The notes under the pieces are model-generated. The model was not told the origin of the DNA. It saw nothing but the letters and a program-made list of their open reading frames with translations, and made no database searches. A DNA stretch of 64,000 nt from an uncultured Shewanella sp. GTDB lineage: Bacteria > Pseudomonadota > Gammaproteobacteria > Enterobacterales > Shewanellaceae. Shown piece by piece: positions 48,582 to 58,476 of this stretch (within the stretch, counting starts at the first letter, position 1; each line of letters begins with the position of its first letter). A program made the translations under genes and the position numbers. Location: positions 186,001-250,000 of the forward strand of contig NZ_CANMIO010000006.1 in assembly GCF_947497935.1 (NCBI RefSeq), in the 5' to 3' direction.

Positions 48582-50801
48582 TTAGTTGTTAACTAAGTCT
48601 AACTCTTCAATCAAGTTTTGCGCATTATCCACCTGATCCATCATCCATAGAATATAGCGAATATCCACGTGTACGGCACGGGTGATGGTTGGGTTAAAGA
48701 ACCAGTCTTTAGTAATAGCTTCGTAAGTCGAGTCGAAGTTAAGGCCGACTAATTCACCTTTACCGTTAAATACTGGTGAGCCAGAGTTACCACCTGTGGT
48801 ATCGACACTCGATAGGAAGTTAACGGGTACTGAGCCAAAGCTCTCAGGCTTATCTAAGCAAGAAAACAATCGGCATAACCATGACGCAGGATCTTGATAA
48901 ACGGTTTCAACAGCATGGCTGCCGTAACGTTTAGCTTCAATGGCCTCTAGCAACTTAGTTGGCGCGTTAAACGGCTCTTCGCCTGTATGTTTAGCGGTAA
49001 TGCCTTCTAAGCGGGTAAATGGCTGCTTATAAAGCGCATCAGTTGACTGGTATCCATCGACCATGCCGTAAGTAATACGTAAGGTACCGTTGGCGTCAGG
49101 GTAGACTGGCCAGCCATTGGCTTTATTGTAAGCAATAATTGCCTGCATATAGTCAGGACGTGCTTTTGATAGCTTACCCGCTAAGGTCTTAGCATCAATC
49201 TCTGCTTGCATATTCTGATCATACAGGGCGACAGCAAGACGAATAAACGGATCGGCACTTGTTTCAAATGCTTGTGCATCGGCACCCATCCAAGCAAGGC
49301 GCTTTTGTTTATCGGTCAGTGAGCTAAGGGCATAAAGCGCATCAAGTTTGTCGCTCAAACTCACATCGCTATCACCTTCGTTTAGCATCGCATCCAGCTG
49401 AGGAACGCGGTTGTCTTGGGCAAGGTAGGCTTCTAAGTCTTGCATCCAAAGCGTTTTGTCGACGCTAATGGCAAAGCTTGAATCAAGGCGCTTAAGACGG
49501 GCCTTAAACATTTTCATATCGCGCTCTTGATAACCTTCTTCACGCTCTGCATCGCTCTTTTGCTTCTCTTTGGCTAAGCGATAAAGCTTATTAGCTGTCG
49601 ATAGCAGGGCACTGCTTTGAGCATTTTCAAAGTAGTAGCGTCCTTGACGTTGTTGGCGCTGTTCTACCAATAACGTTTCTAGTTCATCAAACTGAGTTTG
49701 GAAAGATTGATAGCTAGGATCCTTGCTAAGCCAAGCGCGGAAATCATCTTCACGGCTTTGCTTGATGCCTGCAATATCGGTAGCCTTAAAGCCATCTAAC
49801 AAACCATTGTATTTTTTCATACGGTTTGCCATGCCAGCCAGTGTGCCAGCATACTTAATCTTAACGTCTTTATCGTTAGCGCTCATGGCTTCGATAGTAT
49901 CGATGCGTAGCTGATAGCGAGTGGCTAACGTTGGGTATAACCAATCGCTAGCAAATTTTAGTTCGCTAGTTAATCGGTAGCGACTGGTTGAACCTGGGTA
50001 ACCGGCTACGAATACACCGTCACCGGCCTTAACGCCGTCGGCATTAATCTTTAAGTAACTCTTAGGCATATAGGGGACGTTGTCTTCAGCAAAAGCTGCT
50101 GGTTTGCCGTCTTTACCAACGTAGGCACGCAGGAAGGTAAAATCGGCCGAGTGGCGTGGATATTCGTAGTTATCGATATCACCGCCAAAGGCGCCTGCAC
50201 TTTCAGGTGGCGCATACACTAGGCGCACGTCACGAATAATTAGCTGCTTGATAAGGTAATACTCAAGGCCATTATGGAAACTTCTTACTGAGCAGCGGTA
50301 GTTATCATCGCTTTCACACTCTTTGATTAAGGCTTTGCGATTGGCTTGGATATTCTCATAGCGCTTGAGCGGGTCTTCTCCGATATCTTTTTTGACTTGC
50401 TCAGATACATCGGTGACCGCTTCGGTAATGTAGAGTCGCTCGTTTGGACCCGCTGTTGGTTCTTTATCTTTACTGGTTGCTAAAAAGCCATCTGCAAGAT
50501 AGTTATGCTCTTTTTTGCTGTTATATTGAATGGCTCGATAGGCGCAATGATGGTTTGTCACAACTAAGCCTTGGGGCGAAACAAAACTGGCGGTACAATA
50601 GCCCAGTCCGACTACTGCGTTCATAGGGTAGCGGGTTAAGTCTGCTAACTGTTTAGCCGGAATATCGATGCCACGCTCGCTGAGTTTATCGGCGATGGAC
50701 GGCATTTGATAGGGTTGCCACTGTCCTTCATCAGCCAATGCTACGGCTGACGGCAGCATCCCCGTAGATAGAGCGATGGCTGCAATCAATGCATTGCGCA
50801 T
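48582..50801 (-). CDS. S46 family dipeptidyl-peptidase (DPP7/DPP11 type)
   Basis: 739 residues with a signal peptide ending AVALA-DEG. S46 catalytic residues: His85 in VTNHHCAYRA, and Ser673 in TTGGNSGSPVF; an Asp in the N-terminal half completes the triad (FGGDIDNYEYPRHSADFTFLRAYVG is the conserved surrounding). Family members release N-terminal dipeptides in the periplasm. Eighteen residues after the catalytic Ser, the position that is Gly in DPP7 and Arg in DPP11 appears to be Ser691 (LNFDSTYEA), so substrate preference is uncertain. Confidence 0.92.
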   Translation of the reverse strand: MRNALIAAIALSTGMLPSAVALADEGQWQPYQMPSIADKLSERGIDIPAKQLADLTRYPMNAVVGLGYCTASFVSPQGLVVTNHHCAYRAIQYNSKKEHNYLADGFLATSKDKEPTAGPNERLYITEAVTDVSEQVKKDIGEDPLKRYENIQANRKALIKECESDDNYRCSVRSFHNGLEYYLIKQLIIRDVRLVYAPPESAGAFGGDIDNYEYPRHSADFTFLRAYVGKDGKPAAFAEDNVPYMPKSYLKINADGVKAGDGVFVAGYPGSTSRYRLTSELKFASDWLYPTLATRYQLRIDTIEAMSANDKDVKIKYAGTLAGMANRMKKYNGLLDGFKATDIAGIKQSREDDFRAWLSKDPSYQSFQTQFDELETLLVEQRQQRQGRYYFENAQSSALLSTANKLYRLAKEKQKSDAEREEGYQERDMKMFKARLKRLDSSFAISVDKTLWMQDLEAYLAQDNRVPQLDAMLNEGDSDVSLSDKLDALYALSSLTDKQKRLAWMGADAQAFETSADPFIRLAVALYDQNMQAEIDAKTLAGKLSKARPDYMQAIIAYNKANGWPVYPDANGTLRITYGMVDGYQSTDALYKQPFTRLEGITAKHTGEEPFNAPTKLLEAIEAKRYGSHAVETVYQDPASWLCRLFSCLDKPESFGSVPVNFLSSVDTTGGNSGSPVFNGKGELVGLNFDSTYEAITKDWFFNPTITRAVHVDIRYILWMMDQVDNAQNLIEELDLVNN

Positions 50802-50924
50802 GTTCTTTCCTTAATATTGTTATAGTGTATTTTTAGTTGCAGGTCGTATGATGTTAAAAGCCTGCTCTGTTTTACCACTGTTTTATACCACATTTTGCTT
50901 AAACGTTGGAATTTTGGAGATTTA

Positions 50925-52331
50925 ATGTCACAACAACGCGCCTTTAAGGGCAAAGAGAAACCAAGAGATCTTCAGATGGACGCGCTGAAGATGCCGCCGC
51001 ATTCAATTGAAGCTGAGCAATCGGTTCTCGGTGGTTTGATGTTGGACTCGGACGCTTGGGACAGAGTGGCTGAAGCGGTTGTAAAAGAAGATTTCTATTC
51101 CCGTGCCCACGGCACCATTTTTACGGCAATGGAATCTTTGATCAGCGCAGGTCAGCCAATCGACTTAATTACCGTATCTGAGCAGCTTGAGCTTGAAGAT
51201 CAGCTTGAAGATGTTGGCGGCTTTGCTTATATCGGTGAAATCGCTAAAAACACGCCGAGTGCTGGTAATATTCACTCGTACGCCAATATTGTGCGTGAGC
51301 GTGCGGTTGTTCGCGATATGATTAAAGTTGCCAACGAAATTGCCGATGCGGGTTTTAATCCCGAAGGGCGTAATTCGAGTGAGCTACTTGATTTAGCCGA
51401 AACCAAAGTATTTAAGATTGCCGAGCAGCGCGCCAACGCTAACGAAGGCCCTGAAGGCATTAAGGCGATTCTTGAAAAGACCGTCGATAAGATTGAAGAG
51501 CTGTATAATAACCCGACCAGTGGTGTGACGGGGGTGTCGAGTGGCTTCGGTGACTTAGATAAAATGACCGCAGGCTTCCAATCTGGTGACTTGATTATTG
51601 TTGCGGCGCGTCCATCTATGGGTAAAACCACCTTTGCGATGAACTTGTGTGAGCAGGCGGCACTGCACGAAGATAAGCCTGTGCTCATTTTCAGCTTGGA
51701 GATGCCTTCAGAACAGATCATGATGCGTATGTTGGCTTCACTTGGCCGTGTCGATCAGACAAAGATTCGTACTGGTCAGCTTGATGACGACGATTGGGCG
51801 CGTGTATCCTCAACCATGGGGATCATGCTTGAGCAGGGCAAGATGTATATCGATGATGGCTCAGGTCTAACGCCTACTGAAGTACGAAGCCGTGCACGAC
51901 GTATCGCACGTGAATATGGCGGTCTGTCGATGATTATGATCGATTACCTTCAGTTAATGCAGGTGCCAGCGCTTAAAGATAACCGTACCTTGGAGATCTC
52001 GGAGATTTCACGCTCGCTTAAGGCCTTGGCGAAAGAGCTGGAAATTCCGGTTGTTGCACTGTCACAGCTTAACCGCTCGCTTGAGCAACGTGCTGATAAA
52101 CGCCCGGTTAACTCGGATTTGCGTGAATCGGGCGCGATTGAGCAGGATGCCGATTTGATCATGTTTATTTATCGTGATGAAGTGTATAACAACGATTCTG
52201 AAGATAAAGGTACCGCAGAGATCATTATTGGTAAGCAGCGTAACGGCCCAATCGGGCGTGTGCGTTTAACCTTCCAAGGCCAATTCTCACGTTTTGATAA
52301 CTACGCTGGTCCACAATTCGAAGAGGATTAA
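50925..52331 (+). CDS. dnaB: Replicative DNA helicase DnaB
   Basis: Start at ATG 50925 with GGAGA at 50916-50920 (468 residues). N-terminal domain MPPHSIEAEQSVLGGLMLD..AWDRVAE, RecA-like domain with Walker A ARPSMGKTTFAMN and Walker B MIMIDYLQLM, arginine finger region GKQRNGPIGRV. Hexameric helicase unwinding DNA at the replication fork. Followed by alr, as in many gammaproteobacteria. No intein is present. Confidence 0.97.
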   Translation: MSQQRAFKGKEKPRDLQMDALKMPPHSIEAEQSVLGGLMLDSDAWDRVAEAVVKEDFYSRAHGTIFTAMESLISAGQPIDLITVSEQLELEDQLEDVGGFAYIGEIAKNTPSAGNIHSYANIVRERAVVRDMIKVANEIADAGFNPEGRNSSELLDLAETKVFKIAEQRANANEGPEGIKAILEKTVDKIEELYNNPTSGVTGVSSGFGDLDKMTAGFQSGDLIIVAARPSMGKTTFAMNLCEQAALHEDKPVLIFSLEMPSEQIMMRMLASLGRVDQTKIRTGQLDDDDWARVSSTMGIMLEQGKMYIDDGSGLTPTEVRSRARRIAREYGGLSMIMIDYLQLMQVPALKDNRTLEISEISRSLKALAKELEIPVVALSQLNRSLEQRADKRPVNSDLRESGAIEQDADLIMFIYRDEVYNNDSEDKGTAEIIIGKQRNGPIGRVRLTFQGQFSRFDNYAGPQFEED

Positions 52332-52373
52332 TTATTGTCCATAAAGTCATTTACGGACCATGATTAATTACAA

Positions 52374-52401
52374 TAGAGCCTCATAGAGGCTCTTACTTTT
52401 T
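52374..52401 (+). terminator. Rho-independent terminator after dnaB
   Basis: AGAGCCTC (52375-52382) pairs with GAGGCTCT (52386-52393) around ATA, then TACTTTTT. Confidence 0.8.
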
Positions 52402-52423
52402 AATAGAGATAACAAGGTTACTT

Positions 52424-53500
52424 GTGAAACCATTTCCACGAGCAGAGATCAGTCGCCAAGCATTGAAGAATAATCTGGCTCGGCTGCATGAATTAGCCCC
52501 ATCAAGCAAGGTGATGGCGGTTGTAAAAGCCAATGGCTATGGCCATGGTTTACTTAATGTCGCTCAATGTTTAGATAATGCCGACGGTTTTGGCTTAGCG
52601 CGTTTAGAAGAGGCATTGGCGCTACGTGCCGGTGGGGTTAAGGCTAAACTTTTACTATTAGAAGGCTTTTTTAGGCCGACTGATTTAGTGACTTTAGTTG
52701 AGCATGATATTGAAACCGTAGTGCACCATGAGTCGCAAATTGAGATGCTCGAACAGGCTGAGCTCGATAAGCCTGTGAACGTGTGGATGAAGGTTGACTC
52801 AGGTATGCATCGTTTAGGATTTGTACCCGATGAATTTCATCAGGTTTATCAGCGCTTAGTGGCGTGTAAGAACATAGCTAAACCGATTAATTTGATGACT
52901 CACTTCGCTTGTGCCGATGAGCCAGATAATAATTACACTGCCACTCAATTAGCGACATTTGAGCAGTTAACCAAAGACTTACCTGGAGAGCGCACTTTAG
53001 CGAACTCCGCTGGCGCGCTATTTTGGCAGCAGAGCCAAGCTAACTGGATCCGCCCTGGTATTGCGCTCTATGGTGTATCTCCAGTGGTTGGCGACTTAGG
53101 TATTAAACACGGGCTAATGCCCGCGATGGAATTAGTATCACAACTAATAGCCATACGTGAACATAAAGCGGGCCAGCCTGTCGGCTATGGCAGTCATTGG
53201 GTTGCCGATAAAGATACCAAGCTTGGTGTGGTAGCCATAGGTTATGGTGATGGCTACCCACGTAACGCCCCTTTGGGTACGCCAGTATTAATTAATGGCC
53301 GTTTAGCACCAATTGTTGGTCGTGTGTCGATGGATATGTTGACGGTGGATCTTGGCGCTGATGCCAAAGATTGTGTCGGTGATAATGCCGTGCTCTGGGG
53401 TAAAGACCTTCCAGTAGAGGAGGTGGCAGAGCACATTGGGACTATCGCGTACGAGCTTGTAACTAAATTGACTCCTCGAGTCGCTGTTTGCCTAGATTGA
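52424..53500 (+). CDS. alr: Alanine racemase
   Basis: 358 residues, GTG start. The PLP lysine is Lys35 in [13 protein letters not shown]; the catalytic tyrosine lies in [12 protein letters not shown] and [12 protein letters not shown] is the family C-terminal motif. Converts L-alanine to D-alanine for peptidoglycan. Only one alanine racemase is seen in the window. It follows dnaB after a terminator. Confidence 0.96.
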   Translation: MKPFPRAEISRQALKNNLARLHELAPSSKVMAVVKANGYGHGLLNVAQCLDNADGFGLARLEEALALRAGGVKAKLLLLEGFFRPTDLVTLVEHDIETVVHHESQIEMLEQAELDKPVNVWMKVDSGMHRLGFVPDEFHQVYQRLVACKNIAKPINLMTHFACADEPDNNYTATQLATFEQLTKDLPGERTLANSAGALFWQQSQANWIRPGIALYGVSPVVGDLGIKHGLMPAMELVSQLIAIREHKAGQPVGYGSHWVADKDTKLGVVAIGYGDGYPRNAPLGTPVLINGRLAPIVGRVSMDMLTVDLGADAKDCVGDNAVLWGKDLPVEEVAEHIGTIAYELVTKLTPRVAVCLD

Positions 53501-53574
53501 GCAAATAAACAACTTATTTATGTTGATATTGCAAGTTGAGGCGGGATGCCCGTTGCAGTTGAAGATGTCTTAAA

Positions 53575-54876
53575 TTGAAAATAAATCCATTAACTATATT
53601 TGTCGCTTTGGGCTTAATGTCTCCCTTTGTGAGTGCAGAATCAACAGCAGAACAACTAGATGGTAAACCGTCTGGTGAAGAGCAAGTCATTATTGAGTCA
53701 GTTGAATCGAGTGCTAATAAGCAGAAAAAAACAAACGATAACCAACTACCGGATTATGAATCTGAATTTGTTGCTGTGCCTTTTGCGTTTTCAAGTGAGA
53801 GCTTAAGTACTGCTTTTGGTGGCGCCGGTGTGCTTAAACATGCAGGGCAGATTCAATCCTCTATATTGGGTATTGGTGTGTATAGCACCAATAATAGTTG
53901 GGTTAGCTATTTGCGTTTTAACGACTATCAAATTCCTACCCTTGATCAATGGTTGTTCTCAATCGAAACCTACAACGCTCGCTTTAAAGAAGGCGTTTAT
54001 TATGTGCCTAATCAGGCTGACATTAATGGTGACAGCGAGCGAGTGGTGACGTTAGGTGATGAGTCCTTTACCAAGTTTCATGCTCGATACGTGCTGCCTA
54101 TTGGCCGTGGTAGTCAAGGTGCGGCGCGTAGCCTAGGCCGTGCGCGAACAGATATTAGCTGGAATCCACTAGAGTCAGGTGTCACCAGTGTTAAATTCAG
54201 CCCTTTTACTCAGAGCAGAGAACTCGAAGGCTTTGAGTTTTTAGAGGATGAAGCCAAAGGTTTAGCTGTTGAGCTCGAGTGGGATAATCGTGATAACGGT
54301 AAAAATAGTACTCAAGGTGGGCAAACAAGCTTTAAGGTTACCCGCGACTTTGGCAGCGGCTCACGCAATAGTTGGACGACCTGGGAGTTTGACCAAAGCA
54401 CCTTTGTTTCTATCGACTCTAATGAATGGTTTGGTCAGCAAATTTTAGCGTTTAACTTTTATTTAGCCGATACACCAACTTGGACATCAGGCTCAGATGA
54501 TAACTTGCATCAACCGCCTAGTTTTGCAGGTGTGAGTTTAGGTGGATTCGAGCGTCTGCGCGGTTATAGCAGCAAGCGTTTTACTGGTCGTTCGGCCGTG
54601 CTGTATAGCGCAGAGTATCGTGTACAACCTAGATGGCAACCATTGCAAGAGTGGCCAGTGTTTAACTTATACGACATTCCTTGGTGGCAGTGGGTTGCTT
54701 TTGCTGAAGCTGGCCAAGTCAGCGATGAGTTTAGCGCTAGTGCATTACATGATGACTTAAAATGGTCGGCGGGTATCGGTGCGCGCTTTGAAGTTGAAAG
54801 CGTAGTGGTGCGTGCTGAGCTAGCCTTCAGTGAAGAGTCAAATCAGTTCTGGATTATGGTCAATCAGCCGTTCTAA
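53575..54876 (+). CDS. Omp85/BamA-like outer-membrane barrel without POTRA domains
   Basis: 433 residues from a TTG start (no good ATG nearby), signal peptide ending PFVSA-EST. A polar linker (~20-65) leads straight into a surface-antigen (D15) barrel: VAVELEWDNRDNGKNSTQGGQTSFKVTRDFG, then FAGVSLGGFERLRGYSSKRFTGRSAVLYSAEYRV, which matches the VRGY-type loop-6 motif of Omp85 proteins. It ends in aromatic F, the usual Bam signal. There is no room for POTRA repeats, so this is a short Omp85 relative (like patatin-associated or 'BamA-like' barrels). Function unknown. Confidence 0.82.
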   Translation: MKINPLTIFVALGLMSPFVSAESTAEQLDGKPSGEEQVIIESVESSANKQKKTNDNQLPDYESEFVAVPFAFSSESLSTAFGGAGVLKHAGQIQSSILGIGVYSTNNSWVSYLRFNDYQIPTLDQWLFSIETYNARFKEGVYYVPNQADINGDSERVVTLGDESFTKFHARYVLPIGRGSQGAARSLGRARTDISWNPLESGVTSVKFSPFTQSRELEGFEFLEDEAKGLAVELEWDNRDNGKNSTQGGQTSFKVTRDFGSGSRNSWTTWEFDQSTFVSIDSNEWFGQQILAFNFYLADTPTWTSGSDDNLHQPPSFAGVSLGGFERLRGYSSKRFTGRSAVLYSAEYRVQPRWQPLQEWPVFNLYDIPWWQWVAFAEAGQVSDEFSASALHDDLKWSAGIGARFEVESVVVRAELAFSEESNQFWIMVNQPF

Positions 54877-55354
54877 GTTGCTTTTCGTTTTAATCCTTGT
54901 GGTGAGGGGCTGTTGTATATACAGCCTCTATAATGCCGGCTATTGACTTGAATGACCTTGATTGAAAACTGCCGATGCAACGATCAAGGATGGAGCATGC
55001 TTTGATGAGAGTTTCAATTCTATAGCTGAAAAATGTTTGCTCGCGTACTGGTTTTGCTGAAGCGCTAACTGATTTAGATATGAGAGAAGATAGTTTTTGA
55101 ATTAATGAGCGGAATAAGTAATCTGACACTTAATAACCCGCTATTTAGTTAACGCTTATATTCAGCCGCTAATTTTATTTCTGGTAAATTAAAGTAATTA
55201 TAGGGTAAGCAACGTCAAAATTGCGTCAAAATAACTTCCCTCTAAATTAAATTTTATGTTTCTGTTGCAAGGTTAGAAAATCTCCATCAAGAATGTTTAT
55301 CCGTTAATACTATTTGAGTAAAGTGATTTTTTATAGGCTTTACCTTGGGTAATT
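54877..55354. other. Intergenic region upstream of the LuxR gene
   Basis: Nearly 500 bp of AT-rich DNA. A minus-strand frame at 54890-55129 has no ribosome-binding site and no recognisable fold, and I do not call it. No promoter stood out. The region must carry the promoter for the three regulatory genes that follow. Confidence 0.5.
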
Positions 55355-55396
55355 TTGCCGCTTGTGACCACGAATAGTTTGATTGGGTGTAGAGTG

Positions 55397-56164
55397 ATGG
55401 GACAAATAAATAGCAGTGCATGGTTAATAGATGAAAGTGACTTTGATCTCCCCCCTTTAACTGATGATCTCCTCAATACAATTAAATCCCCAATTGCTGA
55501 ACTGGGTTTCGGTGGCTTTTGGTTTCAAGGTATTGCCAACAGCGCTTACCAATCCTATCTAGGTAACAACCGTAAGAGTCTACTGACACGTAAAGTGTTA
55601 AGAAGCTGTGGCGGCGTCATCGCGTCATCGCCAACAGTTAAATTGCTGCATCAACAATATGTGACGCGTGTTGCTTCTACCGATATAAATTTTGCTGCGG
55701 CATTAAAGCTTGATTCTCCTTACTGTTATGTTCTTTCGGAAGATGGTCAGCCGACTAAAGTACAGAAACTATTTAATAGCCATGGAATTAATACAGTTCT
55801 CAGTTGGCCGTTGAAGAATTTTGCATCGGATACTTGGAGCGGTCGATTTACCTTATTGTCAAAGTATCCATATGAAGAGCTCAATATTGCAGAATTAGAG
55901 CAGGCGTTAAAGCAAGCTCAAATGTTAATATTTGAACATTTTCATAATGAAATAAATCCCTACCGCCAATATAACTTGTTTAATAAGACTGCAATTAGAG
56001 CGCTGGAAATGGCTGCCACGGGGTTGCATAACCACGAGATTTCCGAGCAATTGGATATAACTGTTCGTGGGGTGGAATATCATCTTGAATCTTTAAGAAG
56101 TAAGTTGTGTGCCAGTAATAGGGCCAATTTAGTTCATATCGCTCATCAACTGGAAATTATATAG
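55397..56164 (+). CDS. LuxR-family transcriptional regulator
   Basis: About 255 residues from ATG 55397; a TTG at 55355 is possible. The C-terminal ~60 residues are a LuxR/FixJ HTH: ALEMAATGLHNHEISEQLDITVRGVEYHLESLRSKLCASNRANLVHIA. The N-terminal ~190 residues resemble autoinducer-binding domains in length and in segments such as VLSWPLKNFASDTWSGRFTLLSK. No luxI is present, so it would be a 'solo' LuxR. It ends 3 bp before a response regulator gene, giving a regulator-rich operon just ahead of the ammonia-lyase-like gene. Confidence 0.82.
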   Translation: MGQINSSAWLIDESDFDLPPLTDDLLNTIKSPIAELGFGGFWFQGIANSAYQSYLGNNRKSLLTRKVLRSCGGVIASSPTVKLLHQQYVTRVASTDINFAAALKLDSPYCYVLSEDGQPTKVQKLFNSHGINTVLSWPLKNFASDTWSGRFTLLSKYPYEELNIAELEQALKQAQMLIFEHFHNEINPYRQYNLFNKTAIRALEMAATGLHNHEISEQLDITVRGVEYHLESLRSKLCASNRANLVHIAHQLEII

Positions 56165-56167
56165 AAG

Positions 56168-56842
56168 ATGTTGGTTCTCCTTGTCGAAGATAACCGCCTA
56201 TTGGCGAAAAATATCATTCAGTATCTGGAACTCAATGAGATTGAATGTGACTATGCGGAGACTCTAGAGCGGGCTGAGGAAAGCATATTTAACAGCACCT
56301 TTGATGCGATAATTTTAGATCTTAATTTACCTGATGGTGATGGCATTACGGCATGCCAGAGGTGGAAAGAACGGTGCATTATGGCGCCAATCATTATGCT
56401 GACAGCGAGAAGTAACTTACAAGATAGACTGTCAGGTTTTGAGGCTGGAGCCGATGATTACCTAGTTAAACCTTTCGCGTTAGCTGAGTTAGTTGCACGG
56501 CTTAAGGTGGTGTCGCAGCGACGCCCATCGCCAAAACGACTGACGATTGGTGATCTCGAGTTGGATTTTGGTGCTCATAAGGTACAACGTCGGGGGCAGG
56601 AACTTGTATTGTCGCGTACGGGATGGCAGATCCTTTCCTTTCTAGCAAGAAGAAGCCCTGAAACTGTCGAACGGGAGGAGATAGAGCGACTTCTCTGGCC
56701 AGATAGCCTACCCGATAGCGACAGCCTACGAAGCCATATGCATCTGCTACGCAGAGTCGTCGATAAACCATTTGAGCAGAATCTTATTCATACGATTCGT
56801 GGTGTAGGTTTGTGCTTAAGAGTTGAAAGTGATGAAGCCTAA
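56168..56842 (+). CDS. OmpR-family response regulator
   Basis: 224 residues. Receiver (~1-115) with EDN near residue 7, phospho-Asp in IILDLNLPDGDG and Lys in DYLVKPFAL. The C-terminal winged helix (~125-222) carries LELDFGAHKVQRRGQELVLSRTGWQILSFLARR and HLLRRVVDKPFEQNLIHTIRGVGL. It lies 3 bp after the luxR-like gene and overlaps the kinase gene start. Most likely targets are the adjacent lyase and reductase genes (inference). Confidence 0.92.
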   Translation: MLVLLVEDNRLLAKNIIQYLELNEIECDYAETLERAEESIFNSTFDAIILDLNLPDGDGITACQRWKERCIMAPIIMLTARSNLQDRLSGFEAGADDYLVKPFALAELVARLKVVSQRRPSPKRLTIGDLELDFGAHKVQRRGQELVLSRTGWQILSFLARRSPETVEREEIERLLWPDSLPDSDSLRSHMHLLRRVVDKPFEQNLIHTIRGVGLCLRVESDEA

Positions 56843-58049
56843 ACTGAGTTTGAAGCGTGTATATCAGGTTTACGGTATATGTTTTTTAGCGATTACTTTA
56901 ATCATTAATAGTCTTATTCCCCTGTGTATGATGTGTACGGGAATGATAAGCATGCATGAAATCACCATGAGAAATGCAGCTCAGGCAGCTGAAGCTTATG
57001 CCAGTGCAAACCAAGATGTTATTGAAACCCAGAACATCACGGTTTACACCCGTTGGGATGCGGTGCCGAATCATGTTAGGGCGATTAATGAAGGTTTACC
57101 TCCCCAGCAGGCGCTTGATGTTAAACATCAGCACTCAGATGGAGAATTTATCGATGGTTTGATGCTTTACTCGACTCAAGAGGGGCAGGACTATTATGTT
57201 TGGTTGCATTATAACGCCACTCACGCATTAGAATTTGCTCCGAAGAATATGGCTGCGATTCTTTTATTAGTCATCATGACATTTTCGGTGAATGCGACTC
57301 TTGCCTGGTATCTACAGCGTCGGGTGATATTACCGGTTCACCAGATCAGCAGGGCCATTAAGCAACATGACTGGCAAGGTATGCAAGAGCTTAAGTTTCC
57401 GCAGCAATGTTACGCTGAGCTGCAATCGATTGTGGATGCGCTAGATAGCTCGATTAAACAGCTTAAAGAAGCGCAGCAAAGAGAGTTATCTTTTCTACGC
57501 TTTGCCAGCCATGAACTAAGAACACCGATTGCAATATGTCAGTCATCATTTGAAATTTTATCGCTGCAACAAGGAGAGCTTAAAGGGCCAACCTTACATG
57601 CTAGTCAAGCGACAACTCAGATGAAGTCAATTACAGAGACCCTGCTTTGGTTAATGAGTCCAGACTGTAGTCCAATGAATTGCTGTGATGTGAAGTTGTC
57701 ACATCTACTGGCGAGCATAGTGGATGATCAAAAGTATGCTCAGGGCAGTGATATTAATGTTGATTTGATCTGCGATGAAACCGAGCTTTACGTGCTTAAA
57801 GAGCCTCTGATGATTGTGTTGAACAACTTGATCCGAAACAGTTTAGAGCACGGTGCTAAAGGGGTTGTCATAGAGCAAGCTGGTAATCGAATTGATATTG
57901 TTAATCCCTTATCAAAACATAATAGCAGTGGCTTTGGCCTAGGTTTGATGTTGGTTGAAAGGCTAACTAAGCAGCTCAATTGGGATTACTCAACAGTAAA
58001 TGATGATAACTCTTTTAGGGCTACAATCATTATCCACTCAAGTGAATAG
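56832..58049 (+). CDS. Sensor histidine kinase with periplasmic domain
   Basis: ATG 56832 overlaps the response regulator stop; a TTG three codons earlier is less likely (405 residues). Two membrane helices (~12-35 and ~140-162) enclose a ~105-residue periplasmic sensor, then a linker/HAMP-like segment, a HisKA motif with His227 in RFASHELRTP, and a compact HATPase (NNLIRNSLEHGA, GFGLGLMLVERL). The usual D-x-G-x-G G1 box is degenerate (DIVNP). A periplasmic sensor suits a periplasmic substrate of the next two enzymes. Confidence 0.88.
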   Translation: MKPKLSLKRVYQVYGICFLAITLIINSLIPLCMMCTGMISMHEITMRNAAQAAEAYASANQDVIETQNITVYTRWDAVPNHVRAINEGLPPQQALDVKHQHSDGEFIDGLMLYSTQEGQDYYVWLHYNATHALEFAPKNMAAILLLVIMTFSVNATLAWYLQRRVILPVHQISRAIKQHDWQGMQELKFPQQCYAELQSIVDALDSSIKQLKEAQQRELSFLRFASHELRTPIAICQSSFEILSLQQGELKGPTLHASQATTQMKSITETLLWLMSPDCSPMNCCDVKLSHLLASIVDDQKYAQGSDINVDLICDETELYVLKEPLMIVLNNLIRNSLEHGAKGVVIEQAGNRIDIVNPLSKHNSSGFGLGLMLVERLTKQLNWDYSTVNDDNSFRATIIIHSSE

Positions 58050-58476
58050 AGCCGATGGATAGCTAATATTGTGATCACGCTAAATATTGTGGTCGTTATT
58101 TGATATTCGTCAGACTTACAGTGTTTAGTGTGGTTTAGATATTTGAAGTAGTGATTGGTTTTATTCTTTTTGTGATGTAGGTCTTATTACAAGGTGGAGG
58201 GAGTGATAAGCCAAAATTAATTGTATTGTGCATTAAATCTGTGCTTATTTGCTCTATTTGGTTCGTTTATTGAACTTAATTCTGATTATTTATTAAAACT
58301 ACTGTTCATTACCACACTGTTTTGGAACAGCGAAAAATTATAGTGAGCAACATCACTTCATAATATTTGTTATAGGTTAATCTTTGTTTAAGTTTTAAAT
58401 AAAACTTTTCGTCATTGTTCTAACTCAAATTTTATGTGGGCTAGTGTGCATCACACAGTTATATAAAGGAATGGAA
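58050..58476. promoter_or_regulatory. Regulatory region of the ammonia-lyase-like gene
   Basis: 427 bp of AT-rich DNA with no coding frame. Candidate sites seen by eye: ATTGTGATCACGCTAAAT near 58068 and GTGTGCATCACACAG near 58446, both with CRP/FNR-like TGTGA or TCACA halves but imperfect spacing. CTGTTC and GGAACAG (about 58301 and 58325) form a loose inverted repeat. A long 5' region fits a gene under several inputs. Confidence 0.4.

Noticed and set aside
54890..55129. Minus-strand 79-codon frame after the Omp85-like gene
   Set aside because: No ribosome-binding site, no recognisable domain, and Ser/Ile-rich composition typical of a chance frame in intergenic DNA.
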